NCBI GenBank assembly: GCA_030220185.1
Contig: JASPKZ010010239.1
Location: forward strand, 2,746,001-2,810,000
DNA from: Diploptera punctata
Lineage: Eukaryota; Arthropoda; Insecta; Blattodea; Blaberidae
Direction of reading: 5' to 3'
Length of the DNA: 64,000 bases
The notes under the pieces are model-generated. The model saw nothing but the letters and a program-made list of their open reading frames with translations. It was not told the DNA's origin and did not search any database. The position numbers and the translations under genes were made by a program. This document shows, piece after piece, positions 21,766 to 32,587 of this stretch. Every line of letters starts with the position of its first letter. Within the stretch, counting starts at the first letter, position 1.

Positions 21766-23570
21766 AATGAGTACGAATTAATAAAATGTTATTACAGTTT
21801 TCTATATTTTATTACGCAAGAATTAAATTAATTGAATTTAAGTTTTTTTATGCTGATTCAAGTAGGCTATGTATTAAAATCTCTTCATAAAATAGGATTT
21901 TTATGCTTCACTGTAAATTTATTGTATAACGTAACACTACATAGCTGATAAACATCTGTTTTTGGTCATATTTTGTCGTTCATATCTCTCTTCATAGTAT
22001 ATAGCCTACGTAGACGAATATATAGGCCTATTAGGACTGCATTTATCTTGGTACCTTTACATTTGTTTCACCGTAGCAATTGTGCTGATGAAAATGCTCA
22101 CCTTGTTCATATTTTCTAGGAAGAAGTATACCTGAGAGTTCAGGAAATGAACATTTATACTTTTATAACTTACAATATCATAAAGCAAGGAAAGCCTAAT
22201 ATCTAAAGGTATTAACATCAATGCCTTAAATCTGGAAAGACCATAGATCTAAAATTTGTAGGGTAGTCCACGATCATAGGTCTGTTAAGGGAATTATGAA
22301 TGACGTATTCCTTCAATGGTCGGCCCATATTTATTTTTCCTTTTGGATTATAGTGTAGGGCAACTTTCGATATTCTTTAGTCTAGTATTCGTTGGATGTT
22401 ATCTCTCCTGTTTGTTCTGTATTTTTGAACTGTAGTTGCAATTTATTCTATATTCAATTATTCTCTAAAATGTATGTTCCTTTTATGGTCTAGTAATCTG
22501 ATACAAATCTGAAAAATATAATTTAGGATGATATTCAATTTGTCTTGACTCGTGATGTTACGCTCCTGCATTCACTTCCATGTAATAGTAATGGAAATTA
22601 CTTAATTTCAATGATTTCTGGTATTGTAACTAGTGTTCTAATATTCTTCGTATAGTTCTACAGAATTGTGTAAATCTGTTTAGTTTTTTTTGGACGTCTT
22701 CAAATTTTCTGCACCCTACGTTATATCGCAGATATATGAATTCATTTATTTGTTTCACTTATTTTAATTCCCTGGTATGCCGTTACACTAGTTTTATTAG
22801 TATAAATAATCATGTTGTATTTATGGCTTGACTTATGGATTAGGCCTACTTCTTGGACTTCATTTTCAGATCTCCATAATATAATCTTATCATCAGCAAA
22901 TTCTAATGTTGTAAAATTTACTTTGTTAGTAGTTAAAATATTATTTTAAAACACTAATCGATTTTTAGTGACTATTCAACTCATGCCCCAAATGGGAGTC
23001 AATGACCAATCACATTTCAATGATTTTTTTATTTACAGTCAATCATAGTCGTTTTTTACCTCGATTTAATCAGATTAATTGTATCACTGTAAAATCAACC
23101 TCCTCCTTTTTAACATTCTGAATAAGTCATAGCATTATTTTGCAGTGACTACATGCGGCTACCAGATTGTATATATAGTGCACGAATGTAACTAGATCGT
23201 GGTTGCGGAAGATAATATAAAAACATTTGTAGCAATTGATTATACCACGAAAAAAAAAAAAGAATCCACTGTTTGTACTTTCATAAACGTATTTTTTCCC
23301 AGGTAATAACGTTCCACAAAAATATAATTGACATACTTACATCATAGGACAATACAAATTAATTAATATACAGTTTGATTAGTGTTTCAATTTTTCTCCA
23401 CTAGAGTGCATTCTTACAATATTGCGATCATTTGGCAATAAATAATATGATGTGGTTGCAGTGATGAACAAGTGAAACATATCGTTTCTCATTCGTTTTC
23501 AAACATCGTCGTTTACATTAAATATATAAATATTTTAAAATAAATATATTTAAATAATGATTTGTGAGTA
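21766..23570. other. Unannotated AT-rich stretch
   Basis: About 1.8 kb of AT-rich sequence with no long frame, tRNA box or TSD-bounded insert that I can see. Some patches (22560-22760) read like very old LINE remnants, but no motif is firm enough to annotate. Confidence 0.45.
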
Positions 23571-23674
23571 AACAGCTTAATTTTATTCGTTAAATAGTCC
23601 TAAAAAATGCCACTCTTGATTTCCAAATTCTCTAGATAAATTGGAAATCAGTTGTGGCATTACTTATGATAAAT
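23571..23674 (-). mobile_element. MITE-like inverted-repeat element, short copy
   Basis: Shares TTAATTTTATTCGTTAAATAG, a GCCACTCTTGATTTCCAAAT arm and ATTTGTCC-less centre with the copy at 52438-52585 in the opposite orientation. Internal inverted arms GATTTCCAAAT / TTGGAAATC are visible. This copy lacks about 40 bp of the centre. Confidence 0.65.
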
Positions 23675-23953
23675 TTATACAATTATGTTTCCAATTCAGC
23701 TTCTCTATGTGTGAGTCCTCTTACATTCCAGGTTGCTATTTTTAATGTTTCTGAAATATCTATATTTTACAGCTAATACCTTGTTCGTTGCTTGGATCGA
23801 GCAGTCCGGCGTGAATCTATGAGTAATTTAGTAAATTTGATGTCCCCTAGCTGCGTTACAGGCGCAGCGCAGGGCAAGGACAGTGATGGGGCTGCAGTCT
23901 TAAAGCTTTTGTCCCAGTTTCCTAACGAACAAACCCCAACTGAGAGGGTTGCT

Positions 23954-24123
23954 TCGATTCACAACCAAGCCAGTGCTTCAACAAGGTTCAACAAGTAAGG
24001 ACCTAATTCATTCTGCTGATGATGGGAATAGTCCCGAAAGGCCTACATAATTTTAAAACATCTTAATTTGCGGAGACGGACCTACAAGGTGACTGTTTTA
24101 TAGTTTTTATTCATATATTACTG
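23954..24123 (+). mobile_element. 170-bp hammerhead-bearing mini-element, 13-bp TSD
   Basis: TGAGAGGGTTGCT at 23941-23953 and 24124-24136 bounds an insert containing the hammerhead-like motif and the conserved downstream GCGGAGACGGACCTACAAGG. It has no coding capacity. It splits the open frame described at 23792-24244. Confidence 0.75.
24005..24055 (+). ncRNA. Candidate hammerhead ribozyme motif
   Basis: CTGATGA (24016-24022) is followed by one unpaired T, stem II GGGA/TCCC (24024-24027 with 24032-24035, ATAG loop) and GAAA (24036-24039). The self-complementary AGGCCT stem III (24039-24044) then precedes A at 24045 as cleavage-site nucleotide (H17). Stem I (TTCTG with CATAA) is weak. The architecture fits minimal type I hammerheads of Penelope-like elements. 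Activity is untested. Confidence 0.6.
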
Positions 24124-24335
24124 TGAGAGGGTTGCTGCTTCCACTCCTCGATCCTATAGTGATGATCACATGGTCCCATATAGCTTCTTAAACCGTTGCA
24201 GTCTTTACCAATTTTCATGTGTAAGGGCTCCCTTTAAACCCTGAGAGGATTAAGATAACGCGAGGTATGAGCAGGACATAACTAGGGTTATGTAACAGAA
24301 GTGTCAGCGCTATGAAAATTTTATATTGTATATTC

Positions 24336-24700
24336 ATCATCATCAACAATCACGGATTAAGCCCATGTGGCTTGTTCCGGTCTCATAGATTCTCATTCAA
24401 AAAGTTAAATCCATCTTTATTTCGGTCAACCAACATACCTGTTTCCTTTTGGTTTATAATTAAGTATAAGTTTTGGTATGCGTTCATCTTTCATTCTTTG
24501 AACATGTTCTTTCCAGTTCTTTCTAGATTATTTTATTTTGTTTAAAAGTTTAAAAATATTTAGCTCATTTCTAATATCTTCACTTTCTCTTTTATCTAGA
24601 AATTACAACCATCTACACTTCTTAGAAATCTCACTTCAGCTGCTTTTATAATCTTCTCTTTTAGTTATAACCCAAAATTCACTACCATACATATTGTATA
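24336..24700 (-). pseudogene. LINE 3' end, (GAT)n tail
   Basis: On the minus strand, with frame changes, it gives MKDERIPKLILNYKPKGN near 24450-24505, followed by a degraded GRPK..W and RPEQATWA. The tail is GATGATGATG at 24336-24345. It is old and 5' truncated. Confidence 0.65.
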
Positions 24701-24739
24701 TTTATCTTTTAATTTACTGATCTACTTCCATGAAGATGA

Positions 24740-24970
24740 TTTCATTTTAGAGTAAGAGTCCACATGGTGGGAATTTTTTCTCATAGGACTTCATGCCACT
24801 ATGTCAGTGGGTCCATTCAGCATTGCGAAATATGTTGGGTTAAAATAATCATCCGTATACTGGCCGAATGATCGTCCGTCTCTGTGATAAACAGATGTAG
24901 GTATGAACCCAGCGGCCGGATTGTAGGGCCAAAAGACTTCTAGGCCCGTTGCGCCCATGACGTTTAGGCT
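24740..24970 (+). mobile_element. SINE B 3' part
   Basis: CATTCAGCATTGCGAAATA, CGAATGATCGTCCGTCTCTG and CCTAGAAG-type AAGACTTCTAGGCCCG match the SINE B body. The tRNA-like head is lost or degraded. Confidence 0.65.
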
Positions 24971-24971
24971 T

Positions 24972-24997
24972 ATATATATATATATATATATATATAT
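24972..24997. repeat. (AT)n microsatellite
   Basis: AT run between SINE B and SINE E remnants. Confidence 0.85.
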
Positions 24998-24999
24998 GA

Positions 25000-25100
25000 C
25001 TTGAAAATAAAAATAAATTCCTGAACCGGAATTTGAATCCAAGAATTATAAAAAAATTAGTGAGCTACTAATTACTCCACCCAGACTCCTACAGCAAACA
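25000..25100 (-). mobile_element. SINE E copy
   Basis: On the minus strand the tRNA-like head ends GGATTCAAATTCCGGTTCAG and continues GAATTTATTTTTATTTTCA, as in the copy at 26000. Confidence 0.65.
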
Positions 25101-25209
25101 TTGGGTTTTCTTTCCTTATATTCAATTCTCTGTCATACGGGGCAGCGGGACAACGCTCGCAGTGCCAGCATACGGCTTATAACAAGAACGCATTTTTATG
25201 AAAATATTT

Positions 25210-25990
25210 CACTTTAATAATAATAATAATACTAGTAATAATAATAATAATAATAATACTTTATTTATTCTAGCAGAGTTAAGGCCATAAGGCCCTCTCT
25301 TCCACTCAACCAGCACAAATACAAATAAATATTCGACAAATATAGATATACACTATACTAATTATAAACACTTAAAGATACAATAAATGTGGCAATGTAA
25401 ATGTCATGTACAAACAACATTTTATAGGGTAATAACAATAATGATACGATAATAATAATAATAAATATAAATATGATACATTATACGGGAAACACCAATT
25501 AATATATATATCTTACACTGGATAATAATGAAGTCGAGTTTAGAGCAAATATAAATTTAGATTTCTTTTAAAAGATGCCAATGTCCGGCAGCCCCTTAAT
25601 TCTTGTGGTAGGGAATTCCAGTTGCGAGAATTGGAGATGGTATATGACATGGAGTGATGTGATGTCCTATGTTGCGGTATGTTAAGTAAGAGACTATGTT
25701 GTGATCTTGTGTTTAAGTTATGGTTTGAGGATAGATACTGGAAACGGGATGATAAATAATTGGGAATCGAGGTATGTAGGATCTTAAATAGGAGAATTAG
25801 ACAGTGCGATTTTCTTCTCTCTTTTAGATGTAGCCATGACAATTCGTGGAATAATGGAGAAATGTGATCGTATTTTCGAACATTAAATATGAATCTGATA
25901 CACATATTACGGACACGCTGCAGTTTGTCCGACAATCCGTCACTTATGTCAGTTAGTAGAACGTCACAGTAGTCAAAATGCGGCATCACT
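25210..25990 (-). pseudogene. CR1/Jockey-like LINE C-terminus, 5'-truncated
   Basis: The minus frame 25540-26016 encodes MPHFDYCDVLLTDISDGLSD, KLQRVRNMCIRFIFNVRKYD, LSWLHLKERRKSHCLILLFK and RNWNSLPQELRGCRTLASFK. It is nearly the same C-terminus as the plus-strand element at 18430-20735. The 3' terminus with GGTTGAGTGGAAGAG and an AAT/TTA tail lies at 25217-25330. The first few residues (MRKNHYCCK) come from the flank. It is sandwiched between two SINE E fragments. Confidence 0.9.
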
Positions 25991-25999
25991 TTACAGCAG

Positions 26000-26128
26000 T
26001 AATGATTTTTTCTCACTAACGTATAAAGTTAGAGGTCTCGGGTTAAAATCCCGGTTCAGCATTTATTTTTATTTTCATGTCAGATTTGGCCTTCATCGCT
26101 TAATGTCAAAATGTAAATTATAACATTG
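26000..26128 (+). mobile_element. SINE E copy
   Basis: Head part CTCACTAACGTATAAAG and GGGTTAAAATCCCGGTTCAG, body TTTATTTTTATTTTCATG and CATCGCTTAATGTCAAAATG, ending in (AT)n. The first part of the tRNA head is missing. Confidence 0.65.
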
Positions 26129-26154
<26 letters not shown>

Positions 26155-26172
<18 letters not shown>

Positions 26173-27246
26173 AAATACGTATCACGTTGTTTGTCCGCGA
26201 TGGAATCCTAAACTACTGAACCGATTTTAATAAAATTTTGCACACTGTGTGCTGTTTGATCCAACTTGAGACCTACGGTTGTTTTAACTAAATTTATAGT
26301 CGCATTATTTTTTATTGCAAATTATTTGTTTATTATTTAACAAAGAGTTATAATTATCTGTAAGTTCCATTCCATTCTAATAGATGACGGTATAAGGTAA
26401 TTGGTTTATTATTTAACCAGGTGACTGTGCTTTTTGTTACAACCGCGAATTTCAATTGAATTACAAATATTGATTATTTCATAATTTAAGTGTGTTTGTG
26501 TTTATTTTATTTTCAATATATTGATAATAATATAATAATATTAATTTCGTGTGTAAGTATTAGTTCTAAGTAATCTGGCTGAAAGACAGCAACTTAATTT
26601 AAATTTAACTGGACCGAGAAAGGACATTGAACAATATGGCGAATCAGTTCTAGAGACCATGAATAATAAGATATCAAGTGAATTTGCGCAAATTGGTATA
26701 GGCCTATGTGACATAAATCTTACATTTAAGAACAATGCCAATTTAAAAACATATGAAGGTCCTAAGGAACGGAATAACAGAACTGCAAGTAAGTCTGTTA
26801 GTTATAATAATATGCCTAATATTACAGAAACAATCTCCATGCCTCAATTAAATGAAAAACAAGATGACTATAATATATCACAAGATGATATTACTATACA
26901 GAGACTTCTTGATGATGATGAGAATCCAAACTGGCAACAAGTTCGTAGAAAAAAAACGAAAGTATAATGAAATCAGCAAGCCTCCTCAAAATATTCCGTC
27001 AATAAATGTATATAATCCTTATGATACACTTATGGAATATACTGAGAATGCAGACAACATAAATTCATCTCAATCAATAAAACCACTTCCACATAAACCA
27101 CCACCCGTATTTATACCGGGTGTAATTAACGTACCAGAACTAAAAAATTGTGTAAAACAAAAACTTTCTAATTTAGATATCTCACTTAGTTTACTACAAC
27201 ATAATTTAACGTATACCTTAGCCACAGCAACGCGAGGCCGGGACTT
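26155..27246 (+). mobile_element. Helitron-like element carrying a LINE gag fragment
   Basis: Bounded on both sides by (AT)n. The 5' part reads AATACGTATCACGTTGTTTG...TCCTAAACTACTGAACCG, a pattern I associate with the 5' region of insect Helitron-like or related AT-targeted elements. The 3' end is GCAACGCGAGGCCGGGACTT. Most of the interior is the gag-like fragment described separately. Superfamily assignment is by terminal resemblance only. Confidence 0.45.
26600..27225 (+). pseudogene. Gag-like (ORF1) fragment of a Jockey-type LINE
   Basis: Two overlapping frames (26659-26967 and 26852-27274) join across an A8 run near 26949, where a one-base slip would have broken the ORF. The first is acidic and ends PNWQQVRRKKTK. 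The second holds a Lys/Pro-rich stretch, then KPPPVFIPGVINVPELKNCV, like the start of the domain preceding the zinc knuckles in Jockey-type Gag proteins. No CCHC knuckles remain. Function in the source would be RNA binding. Here it is a fragment. Confidence 0.55.
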
Positions 27247-27272
27247 ATATATATATATATATATATATATAT
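27245..27272. repeat. (AT)n microsatellite
   Basis: AT run separating two Helitron-like segments. Confidence 0.9.
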
Positions 27273-27444
27273 AACAAAGTCGGATTAGTTACACTATTTA
27301 TAACTCAAGAACGGCTGGACCGATTTTTATGATCTTTGATTTGTTGGATTTGTTTCCGCCCCGAATAGCAGATAACTATTAAAACATCGGAAAAAATTAA
27401 CGTAAAAATATTTAAAGGCGATACGGCATTCGCCGGGCCAGCTA

Positions 27445-27445
<1 letters not shown>
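27273..27445 (+). mobile_element. Helitron-like element, 3' end
   Basis: Contains AACGGCTGGACCGATTTTTA. It ends with the short hairpin CGGC-ATTC-GCCG (27425-27436), followed about 7 bases later by CTAG and a host T inside (AT)n. A hairpin close to a CTAG end is the Helitron 3' signature. The 5' TC end is not clear, so the start is approximate. Confidence 0.55.

Positions 27446-27487
<42 letters not shown>
27446..27487. repeat. (AT)n microsatellite
   Basis: AT run following the Helitron-like 3' end. Confidence 0.9.
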
Positions 27488-27490
<3 letters not shown>

Positions 27491-27659
27491 GATTGCCATC
27501 CTGCTTTACAAAAAAAATTCGCCGCCCGCTTTACCGCTGCGTTCATGACTGAACTCCCGGCGAAGCGGCCCACTTATGTATAATGCTTTCATCCATGTTC
27601 TTTATATTTTTGATAACCTTCATTGTTTGTATATATGTATATATATTACATATTATTAG

Positions 27660-28287
27660 TTATTTATTTAGCCTGGTGGAGTTAATGCCATGTGGTATTC
27701 TCTTCCACTGACCAGGACAAACATATGTTATATCAGAATAAAGCAATCACAATTAACTCTATTATTAAGATCTAAATAAAAAATGACAATTAATGTAATA
27801 TCTTAATGTTGAGTGATTTCGGGCTATCTGGCCGTGGTCCATTACTGGTGTTCCTGCCAGACGATTCTCCCTGAACTGCAGTGGACACCTTCAGTGGCTA
27901 GTAGTTCTAGGTGTTGTTTCCTGGTCGGAGGCGCGACAAATTGCAGAGGGCATATTCAGTGGCGAGTACTTGTAGGTGTTATTTCCAGGACGGAAACAGT
28001 CGAGCCTCCGACCAGGAAACACCTAGAAATACTCGCCACTGAATACGTCCTCCGCATCTGAAGAAGAAACGTCTGTTAGGAACACCAGTAATGGAACACG
28101 ACCACATAGCCCGGAATCACTCAACATTATGATTACCGGCTATGAAAGCCTGCATTCAACTAAAAATGTAATATCTATAAGAGTAAGATTGTTAATATAA
28201 TAATGTTAATAAAAGTTAAAATTAAAAATGAAACTAATAATAAAATGTACACAAGCAAGTCAAGTTAACTTATTCGGAAAATAGTCC
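27660..28287 (-). mobile_element. Jockey-like LINE 3' UTR, interrupted
   Basis: The left end has the GGTCAGTGGAAGAG / TTAACTCCACCAGG terminus (27668-27715). AT-rich UTR-like sequence follows and continues on the far side of the fold-back insert at 27804-28164. Confidence 0.55.
27804..28164. mobile_element. 361-bp fold-back element with 12-bp TSD
   Basis: AATGTAATATCT at 27792-27803 and 28165-28176 flanks the insert. Left arm GTTGAGTGATTTCGGGC...TTACTGGTGTTCCTG (27809-27870) pairs with right arm TAGGAACACCAGTAATGG...GGAATCACTCAAC (28076-28125). A further pair of arms CTAGGTGTTGTTTCC / GGAAACACCTAG is nested inside. CATCTGAAGAAGAAACGTC at 28057-28075 resembles a hammerhead core lacking stem II. 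It is probably another Penelope-like or fold-back family. Confidence 0.65.
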
Positions 28288-28295
28288 TTATAATA

Positions 28296-28379
<84 letters not shown>
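28288..28379. repeat. (AAT)n microsatellite, target of RTE1
   Basis: Long AAT run. A further short AAT run lies on the other side of the RTE1 element (31566-31586), so RTE1 seems to have landed inside the microsatellite. Confidence 0.9.
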
Positions 28380-28381
<2 letters not shown>

Positions 28382-31300
28382 TTACTTACTTACTTACTCA
28401 CTGGCACTATCGAACCCGTAGGTTCATGGCCGCGCGGACATAAGCTCTCCATACATCCCTATCCTGAGCTAATCCTTTCCAATCATTCCCTGTATAATCT
28501 ACTTCCCTCAAATCATAGTTAATGTTATTCTCCCACCTCATTCTTGGTCTACCAACTGGGCGTTTTCCCTCTGGTTTTCCTACAAGAAGCTTCCATGCGA
28601 GTCTTTCATTCCCCATGCGTGCAACATGTCCTGCCCATCGTAGTCTACGAGACTTGACTGTTCTTATTATATCTGGCTTCCTATAAAGACCATGCAGTTC
28701 ATTGTTATGTAGTCTTCTCCATTCACCTGTCTGTTCATCTCTCTTTGGTCCAAAAATTTTCCTAAGTACTTTATTCTCAAATACCTGTAATCTCCTCTCC
28801 TCCCTTAAAGTAAGAGTCCATGTTTCGCACCCATATAATATAACTGGTAGAATAATAGTTTTATATATTTTCAGTTTAACGTTTTTTGAAAGGAGTTGGG
28901 ACATCAAGGGTCTCTACAATGCATAATAGCACACATTTCCAGAATTGAGCCTATGTTTAATTTCTTTGTGCATCTCATTCCTATTTGTGATTATTGTTCC
29001 TAGGTATTTGAATTCAGCCACTTCCTCAAAATTTCCCTCATTTGTCATTAGCTGTTTTATTGATATTTACTTCTAGTCCTAATTTCTTAGTGTTACTCAA
29101 TAGTGTGTGCGTGTTGTCCTTTAGTATCTCCTCGCTATCGGCCAACAATACATCATCAGTATAAACTAACAGCTTATTAATACCATTGACTTGTAAGCCT
29201 TCCTCATTCTCTAAAGATTTACTGGCATGTTCTAGTACATTAAATAGTAGAGGGGATAGTGCATCTCCTTGCTTCAACCTATTCTGGATTTCAAAAGTGT
29301 CCGAAAACTGTTTGCCTACACGCACCCTACTCTTTTAGCCATTTAGACACATTCGTATTAGTCTAACTAACTTTTTAGGAATTCCGAACTCCAGCAGGGT
29401 ACTATATAACTTCTCCTTCTTAATTGAATCATATGCTTTTTTGAAGTCTACATACAGTTGATGTACAGTACCATTGTATTCCCATTTCTTTTCTAAAATC
29501 TGTCTTATACTAAAAATCTGATCTGTTGTAGACTTGTTTCTTCTAAATGCACATTGATGATCTGCTTACTAATATATTTGTTAGAATTTTGTACGAAGTT
29601 GAAAGTAATGAGATGCCCCTGTAGTTGTTGCAATCAGTTTCATCTCCTTTCTTATAAATTGGTACGATAATTGATTCCTTCCATTCATCTGGAAGAGCTT
29701 CTTTTTCCCAAATCATACTAAGCACCCAGCGTGTCTTGTCCATCAATTTTTCTCCCCCTGATTTTATCAGTTCTGCTGGGATCTCATCTGAACCTGATGC
29801 TTTATACATCTTCAATTTTTCAATCGCCATTTCAACCTCTAATGCACTTGGCTCTGCGACTAGCATTTCTGCTGTCTGCAAATTATCCTCCTCAATGTCG
29901 TGTTCTGTATGTACATTTAATAGCTGATTAAAGTAACTTTTCCATCTATTTATGTACTCCTAGGATCTGCAATCATATCCCCATTTTCATTCCGAATTAT
30001 GTTTGTTCTAGCCTGAAACCCTTTCTTCTCTATGCTAATACCCTGATATAATTTTCTAATGTTCTTATTGTTTGCATTCATTTCAAGATCATTAATCTTC
30101 TCTCTCAAATATTCCCTCTTTTTACTCTTTAGTACCTTGGTGGTTTCCCGTCTAATACTACCTTATTGCTCTAAATTTACCTCAGTTGGCTCGTGTAACC
30201 ATTTAATTTTTGCTAGCTTTCTTTTCTTTAGAATTTCGGCACATTCCTCATCAAACCATTTCTTGGTTTGCCTCTTTTTTAAACAACCAATGCTTTCTCT
30301 TGCTGACAATTAATAGTATCTCTTATAACCTCCCATTCTTTATTTATATCAGTTTCTTCTTCGTTTGCCACATTGTCATCTGAAGATTCCAGTACTTCAA
30401 ATCTATTAGCAATTTTGATTTGGTATTCTTGCCGCATTTCATCATTTTTCAAGTTTTTTAATTCAAATTTTATAGAATCGTTTTTAGCGTTTGTTCCTCT
30501 CATAAGCGATAGCCGTTGTCTGATTTTCACTCTGACCTGATGATGATCCGAATTGAAGTCTGTCCCTCTAACTGATCTAATATCGATGATGCTACTGTGC
30601 CAGCGTTTATCCACTAATACATGATCTATCTGGTTCCGAGTGTCTCCATCTGGGGACGTCCAGGTGTATTTATGAATATCCTTATGCTGAAATGCTGTGC
30701 TTTTAACAATGAGATTCTTTGATGTGGCAAATGTGACTAATCTAACTCCTTTGTCGTTACTATCTTCATGAAGACTGAATTTGCCTATTGTTGGTTTGAA
30801 TATACCTTCCCGTCCCACTTTTGTATTAAAATCTCCTAAGACAATTTCCATATGATATCGTGAAAATCTACCAAATAAGCATTCTAATTCTTCATAAAAC
30901 TCATCCTTGATCTTTGTCATCTTCATCTTCTGTGGGGGGGCTAGTACATTTACAATTATAAAATCATGTCGTTTACCCTCTACAATTATGTATGATATCC
31001 TATCACTAACAAAATTTAATATATCGGATAGCGGATATGATCCTCCTTCTGACTAAAAAACCCGTTCCAAATGCAGGTATTTCTGCACCCCCGGAGTATA
31101 ATGCAAAGCTCCCTGATTCCTGACTACCTTCTCCTGGCCACCTAACTTCCTGTAAAGCGACTATATCCTAGGGCGATTTATCTAATTCGCGCGTTAATAT
31201 CTCTAGTGTTCCGCTTTTGTATAAAGTCCTAACATTCCATGTTCCTAGGAACATCTCCCTATGTTTAATCCTTTGGCATGGGTTCCCTGAAGTAGTCCCC

Positions 31301-31562
31301 GCCCGGAGATCCGAATGGGGGACTATTTGACCTCCGGAAAAATTTTCCCCAGTTGAACCCATGTCCGCATTTCTTGACGGTTCTATTTTTACGGTGAAAG
31401 ATCGTCACTCTTTCGGCCAAGGTACTTTTTTCGTCTGACTTATCACCTTCGACCAGTCCGGCATGTGTAACCCTATCGGCAGCAATGCAACCGCCGGCAT
31501 AGCTCTCAGGATCATTTAAGCACGCAAGCCACTTCACCACGACAAGGTAAAGATACCATGGA
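28382..31562 (-). mobile_element. RTE1 LINE, near full length (3.2 kb)
   Basis: On the minus strand it runs from a 5' end at CCATGGTATCTTTACC (31560) to a (GTAA)n tail at 28382-28398. The order is 5' leader, APE endonuclease, linker, RT and C-terminal domain. The 5' end coincides with that of the copy at 14191, so it is probably complete. Several frameshifts and stops inactivate it. Confidence 0.9.
28407..31362 (-). pseudogene. RTE1 endonuclease-reverse transcriptase (broken)
   Basis: Endonuclease: FLGTWNVRTLYKSG (about 31228-31190) and, in 30279-30926, YHMEIVLGDFNTKVGREG, TWTSPDGDTRNQIDHVLVD and GTDFNSDHHQVRVK (the catalytic GDFN, DHVLV and SDH boxes). [41 protein letters not shown] in 29543-29881, and FEIQNRLKQGDALSPLLFN with a mutated YTDDVLLADSEE (normally YADD) in 29038-29325. 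C-terminus: 28407-28907 with GKRPVGRPRMRWENNINYD. The RT active-site change, a stop at the QMGSRVR... position and frameshifts make it inactive. Confidence 0.9.
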
Positions 31563-31586
31563 GGGAATAATAATAATAATAATAAT

Positions 31587-32587
31587 GCTTTCTTTTTAGG
31601 TGGCAGAGTTAAGGCCTTCTCTTCCACTCAACCAGCGAATAGTAGAATTAAACAAAAATTAGATACATATTACAATTTTAAAATACGATTAAAATACAGA
31701 CTAAACAAAGATCAATGATGATGCGATCTAATTCTAGCTAATACTAATAAAAACATAGAAAATAATAACATTAAAATGATGTAAAATAAAGTAAGTAACT
31801 TCCTAGATGATTGTTTATAGAATGCTCTACATAGTTGTTAAGCAGTTAATGTTTTCATTGTGTCGAACTTAAGGTATCAGTTAATTTGGATTTAAATAAT
31901 GATAGCGATTTACAGTCCCTGACATGATTGGGAAGTGAGTTCCATGCTCTGGTCATAGATATTGTGTAAGATTCAAAATATAGACATGTCCTGTTCTGTG
32001 ATATCAAAAGTAAAGACGAGTCTTGTGATCTTGTTCCTAAATTGTGATGAGCAGATACATTTTGAAAACGTGTTGTTAAATAACTTGGTAAATATGTGTG
32101 CAGAATTTGTAATAGTAATGTACATGAAAAAAATACAAATAAAATAATGAGATATAATAAATTAACTTCTCAGTTATCAATGTTTATAACACCAACTTAA
32201 AATATTTGTCAATCCTATTATGATTTAAATTAAATTTGTACTATTACCTAAACGAATTCTATCAGTGAGTTATATAAATTACGTTATTATTAATTTTCTT
32301 TGTGTTCGTTTTTAAACTATATTATAGTTTGACAGTCTCTAACACAGGGCGGAAGAGAATTCCACGTTCTGGCAAGTGAAACTGTAAAATACAGTGAGTA
32401 AATACACAGTGAGATGGGGATTGATATAAAGGACAATATGCTGATGGCATCGAGGTCTACATTATGTGTCAGAGCGGCATGATAAATATCTAGGCCATAA
32501 TGTGTGTAGTATATGTATTATGGAGAAGGGTTAAGGAATGGACAGCTCTACGATTTCATAGACACGACAATTGTTCCAGGGACGGTG
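31587..32587 (-). pseudogene. Jockey-like LINE C-terminus and 3' UTR, outermost of a triple nest (left part)
   Basis: On the minus strand, RAWNSLPNHVRDCKSLSLF near 31893-31950, with a TRSQDSSLL-like stretch upstream, gives the CR1/Jockey-type C-terminus. The terminus GGTTGAGTGGAAGAG lies at 31614-31630. A second related segment, ARTWNSLPPCVRDCQT, is at 32325-32375, so two tandem copies or a duplication may be present. The coding strand continues beyond the inserted elements at 36678-36815. Confidence 0.65.

Larger units (their letters stand above)
23792..24244 (+). pseudogene. Unrecognised open frame split by a mobile element
   Basis: A GC-richer frame runs 23792-23953 (first ATG at 23819; MSNLVNLMSPSCVTGAAQGK). 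If the TSD-bounded insert 23954-24136 is skipped, the same frame stays open through 24137-24241 (A-S-T-P-R-S-Y-S-D-D-H-M) to a TGA at about 24242. TCATGT|GTAAGG near 24219 could be a splice donor. An in-frame TAA lies upstream at 23774. I do not recognise the protein. It could be a host exon, an older element's ORF, or chance. Confidence 0.35.

Noticed and set aside
27305..27499. Open frame with Tyr-Ile repeats
   Set aside because: It is a translation of (AT)n. The repeated YIYI is simple sequence, not a protein.
28288..28379. Possible CRISPR-like or satellite array
   Set aside because: It is a plain AAT trinucleotide repeat with no spacers.
28702..28926. Frame of 74 residues beginning MLCSLLHSPVCSSLFG
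   Set aside because: Antisense shadow of the conserved RTE1 C-terminus. The same frame appears opposite every RTE1 copy (8416, 32904, 59609) because the LINE sequence is conserved.
31265..31627. 120-residue frame on the minus strand through the RTE1 5' leader
   Set aside because: It begins in the flanking (AAT)n microsatellite and runs through the leader out of frame with the endonuclease. Probably not a real ORF1, although the same leader is also open at 14213-14524.
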